Notes: generated by a model from the sequence alone, not told the origin. DNA of 64,000 nucleotides from Methylorubrum rhodinum (GCF_014199935.1 NZ_JACHOP010000017.1:45301-109300); one strand, 5' to 3'; positions 1 through 7,520 are shown, counted from the stretch's first letter. Made by a program: numbers and translations.

Positions 1-123
1 CCACGTCCGCGCCTGTCCGCGCGTGGCAGCCGCACGACCGGCGGCGATGCAGGCGTCGTGGCCGCGGTAGGTCGGAGCGGGCGCGATGATTGCGGCGGGG
101 TAGAGGATGAGGGCGACGATCAT
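1..123 (-). CDS. small protein, C-terminus beyond window edge
   Basis: An ATG overlaps the stop of the methyltransferase gene in an ATGA arrangement, and the frame stays open for 41 codons to the window edge. The N-terminus (MIVALILYPAAIIAPAP) is hydrophobic, suggesting a membrane anchor or export signal. It looks like the next gene of the leftward early operon. Function cannot be inferred from the visible part. Confidence 0.5.
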   Translation of the reverse strand, partial: MIVALILYPAAIIAPAPTYRGHDACIAAGRAAATRGQARTW

Positions 124-890
124 GGCGCGGCCTCCGCAATGCACGGAGCGCGTGATGCCAAGATCGCGCGACCGATCATTTCCGGGATTTGCGGGACGAC
201 AGCGTTTCCGAGAACTCCAAGGCGGTCCACATGATCGGGAAGCCCATGAACAATTCGGACAAGCCCGGATCGAACTTCGTGGTTGTTTGCTGCCGAAGAC
301 CAAGCGCTCGGGCTATCGTGTATCCCAGCCCATAGGAGCCGCCCCCACCCTTCCGCGCCCCACTGCCCTTCGTCCCGTCGCAGTGTCTCGGGGTAGGCCA
401 CAATCCAGATGCGGTCCCGTTCATGCGGGGCGCCAAGGTCGGAAGCAGAAAGGCAGTGCCACTCCGCATCATACCAGAGCGCGGCCAAGTCTCCGAGAAC
501 CCGGCCAAGCCCTCGACCAAGCAGTGCTGCAACGTTCTCCAAGATGATGAAGTCGGGTCGTAGTTCGCCAGAAAGACGGGCGATTTCCGACCATAAGCCC
601 GATCGCTCGCCCCCGATCCCGACGCGATGCCCCCCGTTGCTGATGTCTTGGCACGGAAAGCCCCCGCAGATGACATCCACGGCAATTCCATCTGCGCGGA
701 GGCGATCGGCTGTGAGGGTGCGGATGTCATCGTAGCAGGGGACCTCCGGCCAGTGCTTCGCCAGCACGCGCCGGCAGAAGGGATCAATTTCGCAGAAGGC
801 TACGGTTCTGAAGCCACCCGTGCGCTCCAGCCCGAGGCTGAAGCCGCCAATGCCGCTGAAAAGATCAAGGACGTGCAGGGGCTCGCTCAC
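120..890 (-). CDS. DNA cytosine-5 methyltransferase
   Basis: This enzyme would transfer a methyl group from S-adenosylmethionine to C5 of cytosine in DNA. At 256 residues it is a compact C5 methyltransferase with motif I DLFSGIGG (residues 9-16), the catalytic GGFPCQ loop with Cys80, ENV (118-120), the HERDR motif (156-160) and a C-terminal LGNAVVP motif. The region between motifs VIII and X that sets target choice is short. It starts at GTG overlapping the upstream stop (GTGA). No restriction endonuclease is adjacent, so it probably protects phage DNA from host restriction. Confidence 0.95.
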   Translation of the reverse strand: MSEPLHVLDLFSGIGGFSLGLERTGGFRTVAFCEIDPFCRRVLAKHWPEVPCYDDIRTLTADRLRADGIAVDVICGGFPCQDISNGGHRVGIGGERSGLWSEIARLSGELRPDFIILENVAALLGRGLGRVLGDLAALWYDAEWHCLSASDLGAPHERDRIWIVAYPETLRRDEGQWGAEGWGRLLWAGIHDSPSAWSSAANNHEVRSGLVRIVHGLPDHVDRLGVLGNAVVPQIPEMIGRAILASRAPCIAEAAP

Positions 891-1336
891 GCGTCCCTCC
901 CCCCATCCTCGCCCGCTCTCGCGGCGAGGGTCGTGAGGTGATGGGATTCGGGGGAAAGGGCGGGGCAGTTCGACGTTTCGCCGGATCGGGCGCCGGAAAT
1001 CGCGGCCAGGGCCCGCCGGACGAGGCTGCGAGCGGTCGGCTGGTCGGGCGCGGGCGCGACGTCGTCCTTTCGCACCAGCCGCAGCACGGGCGCCGCCGGC
1101 CGGGTGCTCTCGTCGGCAGCGAACTGGCGAACGAGGGCGACCAACCGTTCGGCGTCGGCCAGCACCGCGGCGTCGCGCTCGGCCGCCTGCACAAGCCGGT
1201 AGGTCTCCGGGCAGTCGGGGCGGACGCCGATGCTAGCCGCCTCGCGGCGGTAGCGATCCTGGCGCACCACCATGCTCTGGAGGCCGGAGGAGAGCCCGGA
1301 GAGGTCAAAGCCGGCGAAATCGGCGGCGCTCAGCAT
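887..1336 (-). CDS. hypothetical phage early protein
   Basis: A 149-residue protein starting MLSAADFAGFDLSGL, with a predicted helical, charged middle (residues 30-80) and an Ala/Arg-rich end. The ATG overlaps the end of the upstream regulator gene by 7 bases and its stop overlaps the methyltransferase start, as expected in a translationally coupled operon. No family was recognised. Confidence 0.65.
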   Translation of the reverse strand: MLSAADFAGFDLSGLSSGLQSMVVRQDRYRREAASIGVRPDCPETYRLVQAAERDAAVLADAERLVALVRQFAADESTRPAAPVLRLVRKDDVAPAPDQPTARSLVRRALAAISGARSGETSNCPALSPESHHLTTLAARAGEDGGRDA

Positions 1337-1674
1337 GTGCGCGCCTCCGGGCAATCGACGATGCGTTCCAGGGCGTCGAAGCGCGCAGGTGCGAGCCGGC
1401 GGCAATTCTGGATATGCCGCTGCTCCCGCGGCGAGAGCACGTGGCTGCCGGCTTTGCCGGTCAGGAGATATCCAGCGTCGGCGCCGAGGAAGCGCGCGAT
1501 CTCCACGAGGGCGGAGGCGGCCAGTGGGCGAGTGCCGCGCTCGACCTCGCTGAGCACGCCGGGCGGCCAACCGAACGCCACGGAGGTCTCGCGCTGCGGC
1601 AGGCCTTTGCGCGATCGGGCGGCGGCGATGCGCTGGCCGATCAAACGGTCGTCAGGGTTAATGGGCTTCGGCAT
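1330..1674 (-). CDS. XRE-family helix-turn-helix regulator
   Basis: A 114-residue protein with an N-terminal XRE/Cro-type helix-turn-helix over about residues 10-68 (RIAAARSRKGLPQRETSVAF, then EVERGTRPLAASALVEIARFL). The C-terminal 40 residues are less typical and may mediate dimerisation. It lies within the leftward early operon, so it may fine-tune early or late genes. It differs from the CI and Cro proteins at 5.1-6.2 kb. Confidence 0.8.
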   Translation of the reverse strand: MPKPINPDDRLIGQRIAAARSRKGLPQRETSVAFGWPPGVLSEVERGTRPLAASALVEIARFLGADAGYLLTGKAGSHVLSPREQRHIQNCRRLAPARFDALERIVDCPEARTC

Positions 1675-1704
1675 CGGTGAGCGCCTATCCTGATGCGGGT
1701 GGGT

Positions 1705-2097
1705 TCAGCGGCGGGTGACGCGGCCGTCGAAGCCGCGCTTGAGGCCGGAGGCTTTGGTGCCGGGTAGAGGCCGGCCCTTCGGCCGCTCGAAGCCGAGGAT
1801 CGCGCGCTTCTGCGCCTTGGCGTCGGCGATCACCGTGAGGTCGCCGGTCGGCCCGTGCGTCTTGGCGAGAGCGCAGGCCTCGTGGACGATGGCCCGGTTG
1901 CCGAAGTCGTTGCTGCCGCCGAGGCCGAGCGCGCGCAGGTGCTCGTCGATCAGCCGCTTGCCCGGCCGCATGAAGAGGCCGCACAGCGGGCAGATGCCCT
2001 TCTGCTGCTCGTAGAGCTCGAGCTTCTGCGAAGGCGTGAGGGGCCGGCGCGGCGTGGTGCCGACGTCCTCGTAGGTGACGGCGTCGCAGCGGATCAC
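1705..2097 (-). CDS. HNH endonuclease domain protein
   Basis: A 130-residue protein with a zinc-type pair CPLC (Cys36/Cys39), the DEH triplet (51-53), Asn67 and a downstream H-x-x-C pair (72-75): the layout of a small HNH nuclease with a structural zinc. The basic tail may bind DNA. The GTG start overlaps the upstream stop. Its place in the early operon separates it from the second HNH gene next to terminase, so a role in host DNA attack or recombination is as likely as packaging. Confidence 0.85.
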   Translation of the reverse strand: MIRCDAVTYEDVGTTPRRPLTPSQKLELYEQQKGICPLCGLFMRPGKRLIDEHLRALGLGGSNDFGNRAIVHEACALAKTHGPTGDLTVIADAKAQKRAILGFERPKGRPLPGTKASGLKRGFDGRVTRR

Positions 2098-2360
2098 GGG
2101 AGCGCTCCGCGCTTCGAGATCCGGACATCGACCTGAACGGGCACCGGCATGCGCCAGCCGTGCGGCTCGTCGCGCAGATCCTTGCGCTCGCGGATGTAGC
2201 CGTACTCGGCAGCGATGAAGGCTCTCGCCTCACGACGGGTCGTGAAGAGCATCGTCCTGCAGGGGTGCAGTGTCGTCCCCACGAGGAAGGCGCTGCTGCC
2301 ATCAAGGCGGTTCTGAGACCGGAAGAGCACGCCCCAGGCGCGCCAGTGCTTGCCGCTCAC
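2094..2360 (-). CDS. hypothetical phage early protein
   Basis: An 88-residue protein beginning at GTG in a GTGA overlap with the upstream gene, and itself overlapped the same way by the HNH gene. It contains a T-RREARAFIAAEYGYI helix and a C-terminal beta-like stretch (PVPVQVDVRI). The coupling supports it being real; the family was not recognised. Confidence 0.65.
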   Translation of the reverse strand: MSGKHWRAWGVLFRSQNRLDGSSAFLVGTTLHPCRTMLFTTRREARAFIAAEYGYIRERKDLRDEPHGWRMPVPVQVDVRISKRGALP

Positions 2361-2653
2361 GCTCGCCCCTCCATCGCTGCAAGGGCCGCCTCGACAAGCT
2401 CACCGGTGGCAGGCGCGAGAGCGGTATCGGTGTCGGGATCGCGGCAGTCGGAGCGGACGGCTTCGAGGGCGAAGGCGGCCGGGCCGAAGGCGTTCACGGC
2501 GCGGCAGATGTCGGCCGCGGCCTTCGCGCAGAGCGGTCCGTCGATCTGGATATGCCGGCCCTTGGCGGGATCGCCAAAGCTGATCCATGTCGTGCCGTCA
2601 GGGCGCTGGCCGTAGGCGGCCGGGAGCGGGAGATGGGCGAGGCGGGCGGTCAC
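2357..2653 (-). CDS. hypothetical phage early protein
   Basis: The frame is open further upstream, but the GTG overlapping the preceding stop (GTGA) gives a 98-residue protein (VTARLAHLPLPAAYGQRPDG...) with two cysteines and an acidic tail. The same coupling is used by its neighbours, so this start is preferred. No family was recognised. Confidence 0.6.
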   Translation of the reverse strand: MTARLAHLPLPAAYGQRPDGTTWISFGDPAKGRHIQIDGPLCAKAAADICRAVNAFGPAAFALEAVRSDCRDPDTDTALAPATGELVEAALAAMEGRA

Positions 2654-2970
2654 CACAGCCTCCGCGCGTCGGCATCTTCCATCAGATCTCGCGCGGCCGC
2701 CCGCAACGAGACCTGCCTGCCGTGCAGACGGGCGAGCCCGAGCCCGCCCAGGCAGTCGAGCATGCCGGGCATGTTCACCGTCCGGCTCGACATCAGCCCG
2801 AGTCGAATGTCGCGGCACGCCTGGATGACGTCATCCGGGGAGCGTTCGCGGCCGGCCAGCACGTGGCGAAGGGCGGCGACCGTTCGGGGCTCGGCCAACT
2901 CGCGCGTGTAGGCACGCGGGATGCCAGAGAAGTGCCGCCGCGCGGCCGGGACGGAGAGCTTGCGCTGCAT
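2650..2970 (-). CDS. hypothetical phage early protein
   Basis: A 106-residue mostly helical, basic protein (MQRKLSVPAARRHFSG...). The start is set by a TGATG junction with the small membrane gene upstream; an ATG nine bases further up is an alternative. The basic helices are compatible with nucleic-acid binding, but no motif was recognised. Confidence 0.6.
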   Translation of the reverse strand: MQRKLSVPAARRHFSGIPRAYTRELAEPRTVAALRHVLAGRERSPDDVIQACRDIRLGLMSSRTVNMPGMLDCLGGLGLARLHGRQVSLRAAARDLMEDADARRLW

Positions 2971-3107
2971 CACAGCCATCCATGCGCGCGGGCGCAGAGG
3001 GCGGCACCGACCGCGGCAGCGATCCACGCGCCCGGCCCAGCGATCACGATGGCCAGGACGGTGCTCGGGTTCAGGCGCGGCTCAACCGCCGACGGACGCG
3101 GTGTCAT
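2970..3107 (-). CDS. small single-pass membrane protein (45 aa)
   Basis: A 45-codon frame fills the space between the two neighbouring early genes. It begins inside the end of the upstream gene (26-base overlap) and stops in a TGATG junction with the downstream one. Residues 16-40 (TVLAIVIAGPGAWIAAAVGA) form a transmembrane segment. Short membrane proteins in early operons are often superinfection-exclusion or lysis-control factors; that role is inference. Confidence 0.5.
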   Translation of the reverse strand: MTPRPSAVEPRLNPSTVLAIVIAGPGAWIAAAVGAALCARAHGWL

Positions 3108-3294
3108 CGAAGATCTCCGGACGGGGCTGGTTGCGGTTGGCGGGCGGCGCGAGGTCGAGCCGGGCGCACACGCCGATCACGGTGCGGTGGCGGACGATCG
3201 GCGGCCGGTCCGCGATCCAGAGCAGGACGCGGATCGAGACGGCGAGGAACGCCAGCGACGCGGCGAGCGCGATCCAGGGCGCGGCGTCGGCCAT
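3082..3294 (-). CDS. small single-pass membrane protein (70 aa)
   Basis: A 70-residue protein with one strong transmembrane segment (residues 6-27, PWIALAASLAFLAVSIRVLLW) followed by a basic cytoplasmic-type tail. It sits five bases after the upstream gene and overlaps the next membrane protein, so the two are probably made together. Function unknown. Confidence 0.6.
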   Translation of the reverse strand: MADAAPWIALAASLAFLAVSIRVLLWIADRPPIVRHRTVIGVCARLDLAPPANRNQPRPEIFDDTASVGG

Positions 3295-3299
3295 GGCGG

Positions 3300-3875
3300 T
3301 CAGGCCGCAGCCGGGCTGACGAAGCCGCGCTCGTGCGTGCCGTGGGCGAACGAGGCGTTGGCCGCCGCCGACTTCCCGTAGTCGAACCGATCCGCCTCAC
3401 GGGTGAGATCGGCACAGGGCGCGATCGCGGTGGTGCCGTAGAGGGCGGCGGTGATGGCGTCGCCGCGATCGTGGGCGTTGGCCGTCAGCGCGGCGTCCGC
3501 GGCCTCGGCCGTGTCGACCCGGCGCATCGCGGTCGAGAGGATCGCCCGGTTGTTGCGCTCGATGCGGTCCGTGAGCGCCCGGGCGAAATCCGTCTCGCCA
3601 GCGTAGGTGACAGCCGTTCCGGCGAGTGCGTTGCAGAGCGTGGCGCGCAGGGCGATCACCTCCTCCTCGAACCGCATCCGAGCCAGGACGGCGTGATGGG
3701 CGCCACGGGGGCCGAGCTGCGCGCCAGTCGCGTCGTCGATGGCGATGCGGCGGACGATCTCCACGATGCCGGCGATGGCCACGCAGGTGCGGCCAGCGGC
3801 GTCGGCGAGATCGAGGGAGGTGAGAGCGGGCTCGGACGTCACGGCGGTGTCGGTGGGGCTAAACGGCGCGCACAT
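3300..3875 (-). CDS. hypothetical phage early protein
   Basis: A 191-residue, Ala-rich, largely helical protein. The ATG at MCAPFSP is preferred because a GAGG ribosome-binding site lies six bases before it; an ATG 39 bases upstream would add 13 low-complexity residues. No catalytic motif or family was recognised. Confidence 0.6.
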   Translation of the reverse strand: MCAPFSPTDTAVTSEPALTSLDLADAAGRTCVAIAGIVEIVRRIAIDDATGAQLGPRGAHHAVLARMRFEEEVIALRATLCNALAGTAVTYAGETDFARALTDRIERNNRAILSTAMRRVDTAEAADAALTANAHDRGDAITAALYGTTAIAPCADLTREADRFDYGKSAAANASFAHGTHERGFVSPAAA

Positions 3876-3944
3876 GGGCGGACCTCGGGCGGCTTGAGGG
3901 GGCGGGGCAGGCACGGCGAAGGGGAAGAGTGGGCGGCGGCCGAG

Positions 3945-4226
3945 TCAGGCGGCGCGAGCGACGGCGGGCGGCTCGCCAATGGCGCCGGCAAGGCCTTCGG
4001 CGATGGCGTTGAGGGCGACCTCGGCGGCCGCGGCCTCCATGCGTTCGGCGAGGGCGCGGAAGTCGGCAGCGACCGTGAGCAGGCCGGCGCGGCGGTCCTC
4101 GGCGACGATGGCCTTGGAAGCCGCGCCCTCGACGACGCAAACCCGGTCATGGGCGACGGTCGCGAGCATCTGGAGGGTGTCGAGCGCGTCGGGCAGACGG
4201 GCCGAGGCGATGAGATCGGAAGCCAT
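3945..4226 (-). CDS. hypothetical phage early protein
   Basis: A helical 93-residue protein (MASDLIASARLPDALDTLQM...) whose ATG shares a base with the upstream stop (TGATG). A GTG three bases earlier would also work. Composition suggests a helical bundle. No recognised family. Confidence 0.6.
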   Translation of the reverse strand: MASDLIASARLPDALDTLQMLATVAHDRVCVVEGAASKAIVAEDRRAGLLTVAADFRALAERMEAAAAEVALNAIAEGLAGAIGEPPAVARAA

Positions 4227-4660
4227 CACGCGGCCTCTGTCTCGGTGGCGGGCAACAGGAGGTCGTTGACGAGAGCGTCGCGCTCGTCGTCACCCTCGGC
4301 GAGACGGTGAACGTGGATCTCGGTGGCGCCAGCTTCGCGGGCGGCTGAGATCCAGGTCTCGGCGGCTTCACGGGTCGGGACGTTGCGAGCGTCCATCGGC
4401 TCGGCAATGCCCGAGGCGTTGCGGCTGACCGCGATCAGGACGGCGGGCACGGCGTCGATGGCATCCGCAAAGCCAATGGTGTGGACGCCGACGACGTAGC
4501 GGCGGCCGGAGCGCCCGCGCCACGCCGACAGCGCTACGGCCGGCGACCCGCGCAGGCCCACCATCGTGCGCAGGCGCTCCTCCCGAACCTCCGGCATCGG
4601 CTTACGGCCGTTGCGCATCTGCGACCGGGCGGCGCGCCAGTCGATCGACTTGTTGGACAT
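4226..4660 (-). CDS. hypothetical protein, first gene of leftward early operon
   Basis: A 144-residue protein starting MSNKSIDWRAARSQM, behind a GGTGGAG ribosome-binding site and directly downstream of a good promoter with repressor half-sites. The C-terminal half (TREAAETWISAAREAGATEI) looks like a small alpha/beta domain. As the first gene of the operon it should be among the earliest expressed after induction. Function not recognised. Confidence 0.65.
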   Translation of the reverse strand: MSNKSIDWRAARSQMRNGRKPMPEVREERLRTMVGLRGSPAVALSAWRGRSGRRYVVGVHTIGFADAIDAVPAVLIAVSRNASGIAEPMDARNVPTREAAETWISAAREAGATEIHVHRLAEGDDERDALVNDLLLPATETEAA

Positions 4661-4694
4661 CGGGATGGGCTCCACCGCGAGAAGCGATAGAGGC

Positions 4695-4723
4695 AAGCTA
4701 CGACCTAGGTTGTTAATTGTCAA
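4695..4723 (-). promoter_or_regulatory. leftward early promoter (PL-like)
   Basis: On the minus strand a perfect TTGACA (4718-4723) is followed after 17 bases by TAGCTT (4695-4700), about 35 bases before the first gene of the leftward operon. The -35 box overlaps an AACTACCTG half-site, as expected for a repressor-controlled phage promoter. Confidence 0.6.
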
Positions 4724-4758
4724 CTACCTGAGTGGGCGCTCAAGCAAACAGGTAGTTA
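4721..4758. promoter_or_regulatory. repressor operator half-sites (left)
   Basis: CAACTACCTG (4721-4730) and CAGGTAGTTA (4749-4758) form an inverted pair with an 18-base spacer. The same half-sites recur next to the CI/Cro pair at 5.8 kb. The first overlaps the -35 box of the leftward promoter. They are likely bound by the CI-type repressor; which pairs form one dimer site cannot be settled by eye. Confidence 0.6.
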
Positions 4759-4813
4759 CCCACAACTATCCCCATGAGTTAGGGATTGACCGCAACCGGA
4801 ACGAAACAGGAAC

Positions 4814-5101
4814 ATGGCCGTTGCCAGCACCATGGGGGCGAAGATGTCGGCGAGCAGCGACCAGGCGATTTTCTACGTCATCCAGAGCTTCAGCTTCCAG
4901 GGAGGCCGACTTCAGATGGACCAGCCGCTTGAAGCACGCAGCGAGGCAGCTGCCCTACGAACCGCGGAGCGACTGGCGAGGCGAAAGCCGTCGGTCGTGG
5001 TGTTGGCGCGATCTGGGACGATTGCGACCGGCGAATTTGATGAGCCGGTGATCGTCAAATCCTACGGCAGCATCGAGGGCCTGGACGACCTGCCATTCTG
5101 A
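4814..5101 (+). CDS. hypothetical protein convergent with the repressor
   Basis: A 95-residue protein with an AGGA ribosome-binding site, read towards the repressor gene from the other side of the left operator. It may therefore be expressed from the operator region or in the lysogen. The middle (LRTAERLARRKPSVVVLARSG) resembles a small alpha/beta fold. No family recognised. Confidence 0.6.
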   Translation: MAVASTMGAKMSASSDQAIFYVIQSFSFQGGRLQMDQPLEARSEAAALRTAERLARRKPSVVVLARSGTIATGEFDEPVIVKSYGSIEGLDDLPF

Positions 5102-5104
5102 GCT

Positions 5105-5794
5105 TCAGCGGAGTTTTTTCGAAACGATGCGATGTCGGACAGCCCATTCCTCGGCATCAAGCTCAAAGTCTTTTTTGGGCTCGTGCTGACGAACGAGCCA
5201 CATATCTCCGCGCTCACCCAAGAAACGCTTCACCGTAGCGGTGGGCTCCTCATTTTTGTTGCTGTAAAATACGCAAGACGTGTTAGGAATTACCGGAAGG
5301 CGCGGGTTGATATAGAGCGTATCGCCCGGCTCGAATTCGGGAGTCATTGACGTTCCAACCACGAGAATTGCATATCCGTTCTTTACGCCCTGCAATTCGG
5401 GCGGTCGGCGCTCGGACCCGATGCTGTCGCGATCAATCAGGATCGTACCGGCGCCTCCTTCTGCCGCAGCATAGAGGGGCACATCGCCGACCAAGCCCGC
5501 GGCCATAGCCCAGTAGGCCGGATCGCGAGCGTACTCTGGGAGCGGCAATGGGCTCGCTTCGGTAGGCGCGCTGTCGGTCGCGGGAAGCGCGACTTGCCCA
5601 AACGCCTCCTCCGGGAAGTCGGCACGATCGAGCCCCAAAAACTCGATCAGCGCTCCAAGCGCCTTCGTCGACTCGACCTGCCTCAGTTCAATCTTGCCGA
5701 TAATCGCCTGCGATACACCCACGGCCTTTGCCAGCTTTCCCTGGCTCAGGCCGCGCTTCGTGCGCGCCTCTCGGATTTGGTCGTGCCACGTCAT
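5105..5794 (-). CDS. LexA/CI-type self-cleaving repressor (XRE-HTH + S24 peptidase)
   Basis: This is the probable lysogeny repressor. It has an N-terminal helix-turn-helix (residues 7-40, KRGLSQGKLAKAVGVSQ) and a C-terminal S24 domain with nucleophile Ser149 (GTSM) and Lys189 (TATVKR). An Ala-Gly pair at 115-116 lies 34 residues before the serine, close to the LexA cleavage geometry, so RecA-stimulated self-cleavage and SOS induction are expected. The ATG before TWHDQ is preferred over upstream codons because those cross the operators. It is divergent from the Cro-like gene. Confidence 0.93.
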   Translation of the reverse strand: MTWHDQIREARTKRGLSQGKLAKAVGVSQAIIGKIELRQVESTKALGALIEFLGLDRADFPEEAFGQVALPATDSAPTEASPLPLPEYARDPAYWAMAAGLVGDVPLYAAAEGGAGTILIDRDSIGSERRPPELQGVKNGYAILVVGTSMTPEFEPGDTLYINPRLPVIPNTSCVFYSNKNEEPTATVKRFLGERGDMWLVRQHEPKKDFELDAEEWAVRHRIVSKKLR

Positions 5795-5807
5795 AGCATC
5801 GCACCAT

Positions 5808-5870
5808 ACTACCTCGGTCGTTGACGCGCTTCGACAACATGGTGGTTGACTACCGACCACGCAGGTAGTT
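5808..5870. promoter_or_regulatory. CI/Cro operator region
   Basis: The space between the divergent repressor and Cro-like genes holds ACTACCT (5808-5814), GACTACC (5848-5854) and its inverse GGTAGTT (5864-5870). The last two overlap the -35 and -10 boxes of the rightward promoter. The half-sites match those at 4721-4758, so one repressor probably controls both arms. Confidence 0.6.
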
Positions 5871-5874
5871 ATAT
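5846..5874 (+). promoter_or_regulatory. rightward early promoter (PR-like)
   Basis: TTGACT (5846-5851), a 17-base spacer and TTATAT (5869-5874). The -10 box ends only eight bases before the ATG of the Cro-like gene, so the transcript would be leaderless or nearly so. Confidence 0.6.
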
Positions 5875-5882
5875 CTCCGACC

Positions 5883-6164
5883 ATGAGCGCGCGATCTCTC
5901 ATTCAAGCGGCGATCACCATGCTTGGCTCGGAAGCCAAGCTCGGGGTCGCGTGCGGCGTCACGCAGGGAGCCATCTGGAAGGCCAAAACGGCCGGCCGGG
6001 TCTCTGGTGAGATGGCAGTCAAGATCGAGCGCGCCACCAGCGGCGCAATCCCAAGGTGGAGACTGCGCCCCGATCTCTGGGACGCGCCCACGTCGTCGAT
6101 GCTCAACCGCCCCGGCCCCCATGGTGGAAGGCCCACCCCCTCCACTCCTGAGGTCGCAGCATGA
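5883..6164 (+). CDS. Cro/YdaS-like helix-turn-helix protein
   Basis: A 93-residue protein whose first 55 residues (AITMLGSEAKLGVACGVTQG, then KTAGRVSGEMAVKIERAT) match the Cro/YdaS-type helix-turn-helix found opposite phage repressors; residues 60-93 are a Pro-rich tail. It should bind the same operators and commit the phage to lytic growth. Its ATG directly follows the -10 box and no Shine-Dalgarno is visible. Confidence 0.8.
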   Translation: MSARSLIQAAITMLGSEAKLGVACGVTQGAIWKAKTAGRVSGEMAVKIERATSGAIPRWRLRPDLWDAPTSSMLNRPGPHGGRPTPSTPEVAA

Positions 6165-6769
6165 GCGCGGCCACGACTCCGAACGTGCCGGTCGGCCCCG
6201 GCAGCTACATCGAGTTCGTCAACAGCTGCACGGCAAGCGCTGGCGGGGGCGGCAAAAGCCGCGACATCGTCACCGTCTGCCGTGAGCATAGTCTTCAGTT
6301 TTCACGAGCTGGCCAAAATCAACTCTTTGACCTCCGTGAGGCAGGCAGCAGCGTGCGGATTACGGTCTGCCTCGATGCTTTGATGCAGGCTTTAGGAGCC
6401 TGGATTGTACGGTCGGTCAGGAACGGACGCAGTAAGATTTGTCAAAATGCCACTGACACTTGTGGGTGGCAGAGCAAAATGAACCCACCCTATGCCAGGA
6501 TGGCGAAAACTCAGAATTCGCAGGCCGCCGATCGTCTCGGCGGAGACGCTCCACATCGGGTCCACGTATGGCGTAACAACAGCAAGTTGTCCCTCGTCCA
6601 TTGTTGTGTTCTGCGCTGGCTGCATCTCTTCGCGAGCTCGTATCAAACTCTCAAGAGCGTCATCCAAGGCCGCAGCGTCAAACGTGAATTGCGCCTTCGA
6701 TTGGTCGAGTCCCTCAACAGTCAATTGAGCAACGGTCTTCTCAGGATTGAGGAGCGCCGTGATGCGTGA
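6161..6769 (+). pseudogene. possible early gene, coding signal lost after about 6290
   Basis: An ATGA overlap with the Cro-like gene suggests a genuine start, and the first 40 codons (MSAATTPNVPVGPGSYIEFV...) have phage-like composition. After about 6280 the GC content drops and the opposite strand holds a better coding frame. The likeliest reading is a short early gene whose 3' part was replaced by inserted DNA; the remainder of the frame is probably not translated usefully. Confidence 0.3.
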
Positions 6770-6790
6770 ACGTCTCATTCTCAGCTCCAT
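6392..6790 (-). CDS. hypothetical protein in low-GC insert, antisense to early operon
   Basis: A 132-residue protein (MELRMRRSRITALLNPEKTV...) with balanced composition: amphipathic helix at residues 42-56, then strands around GGLRILSFRHPGIGWVHFAL. It runs against the rightward early genes and lies in a locally lower-GC segment, so it looks acquired. It resembles small conserved bacterial proteins of unknown function. Confidence 0.55.
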   Translation of the reverse strand: MELRMRRSRITALLNPEKTVAQLTVEGLDQSKAQFTFDAAALDDALESLIRAREEMQPAQNTTMDEGQLAVVTPYVDPMWSVSAETIGGLRILSFRHPGIGWVHFALPPTSVSGILTNLTASVPDRPYNPGS

Positions 6791-6889
6791 CGTCGGTGTG
6801 TCGCAACCCGTTGATGTAGAGCAGCACGACCGGGCGGCGCGGGCCGCTGACGTCCGACCCGGTTGTGCCTGCCTTTCGGCGAGGTCGGC

Positions 6890-7036
6890 ATGACGACCCG
6901 CCCCATCCTCTTTCGCCTCACCGTCTTCGCCCTGGCCGCGGCCATGACGATCGCCATCCTCGATGGTCTCGCCCTGCGCGCCGCCGCCTCTCGCGGCGAT
7001 CTCCCGGTTCTGCATCTCGGGAGGGCGGAGCCGTGA
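6890..7036 (+). CDS. small membrane protein (48 aa)
   Basis: A 48-codon frame with one hydrophobic helix (residues 8-30, FRLTVFALAAAMTIAILDGLAL). Its stop overlaps the GTG of the next gene (GTGA), which supports it as part of the rightward early operon. Function unknown. Confidence 0.45.
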   Translation: MTTRPILFRLTVFALAAAMTIAILDGLALRAAASRGDLPVLHLGRAEP

Positions 7037-7257
7037 GGGCCCAGCGTCCCGTCCTCGGCTCCCAGCGCAAGCTCTGGCGCTCTCAGGACGCCGAGGGCGT
7101 CTCCGTCAAGGAGATTGCCCGCCGTGCCGGCCGGCACTCGGCGACGGTCTCCTACCACCTCGAACGTCGGCCGTTGGAAGCGCTGCGGGCGAACGCCCTG
7201 CGCATCGAGCGGTTCTTCGCGGCCTGCAATCGCGCTGTCGCGGAGGCCGGTCGATGA
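7033..7257 (+). CDS. small helix-turn-helix protein
   Basis: A 74-residue protein from GTG. Residues 8-34 (KLWRSQDAEGVSVKEIARRA) form a resolvase/sigma-like helix-turn-helix with a second helix ATVSYHLERR, followed by a helical tail. It overlaps both neighbours by four bases. Likely an early transcriptional regulator; target unknown. Confidence 0.6.
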   Translation: MRAQRPVLGSQRKLWRSQDAEGVSVKEIARRAGRHSATVSYHLERRPLEALRANALRIERFFAACNRAVAEAGR

Positions 7258-7520
7258 CCTTCGCCTCCACCGAACTCGTCAACGACCTGCCGCGCAGCCG
7301 CGTCCGGCCGGACGCCGGCATCGACGGCTTGTCGCCGCGCACCTTGCTGGTCGCGCGCATGCTGGCCGGCGGGTTGAGCGAGTCGGAGGTGGCTCACGCC
7401 TTCGGTCGGGGTCGCACCGTAGTCGAGCGCGAGCGCAAGCGCTTCTGCGACGCCACCGGTGCGTTCAGCCGCCGCGACATCGTTCTCGCCTGCCGCCGCT
7501 TCGGTCTGGAGCCGGTGTGA
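7254..7520 (+). CDS. LuxR/sigma-like helix-turn-helix protein
   Basis: An 88-residue protein with DGLSPRTLLVARMLAGGLSE and EVAHAFGRGRTVVERERKRF, the spacing of a LuxR/GerE-type recognition helix pair, and a final RRDIVLACRRFG helix like the end of a GerE domain. The ATG overlaps the preceding stop. Probably DNA-binding. Confidence 0.6.
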   Translation: MTFASTELVNDLPRSRVRPDAGIDGLSPRTLLVARMLAGGLSESEVAHAFGRGRTVVERERKRFCDATGAFSRRDIVLACRRFGLEPV

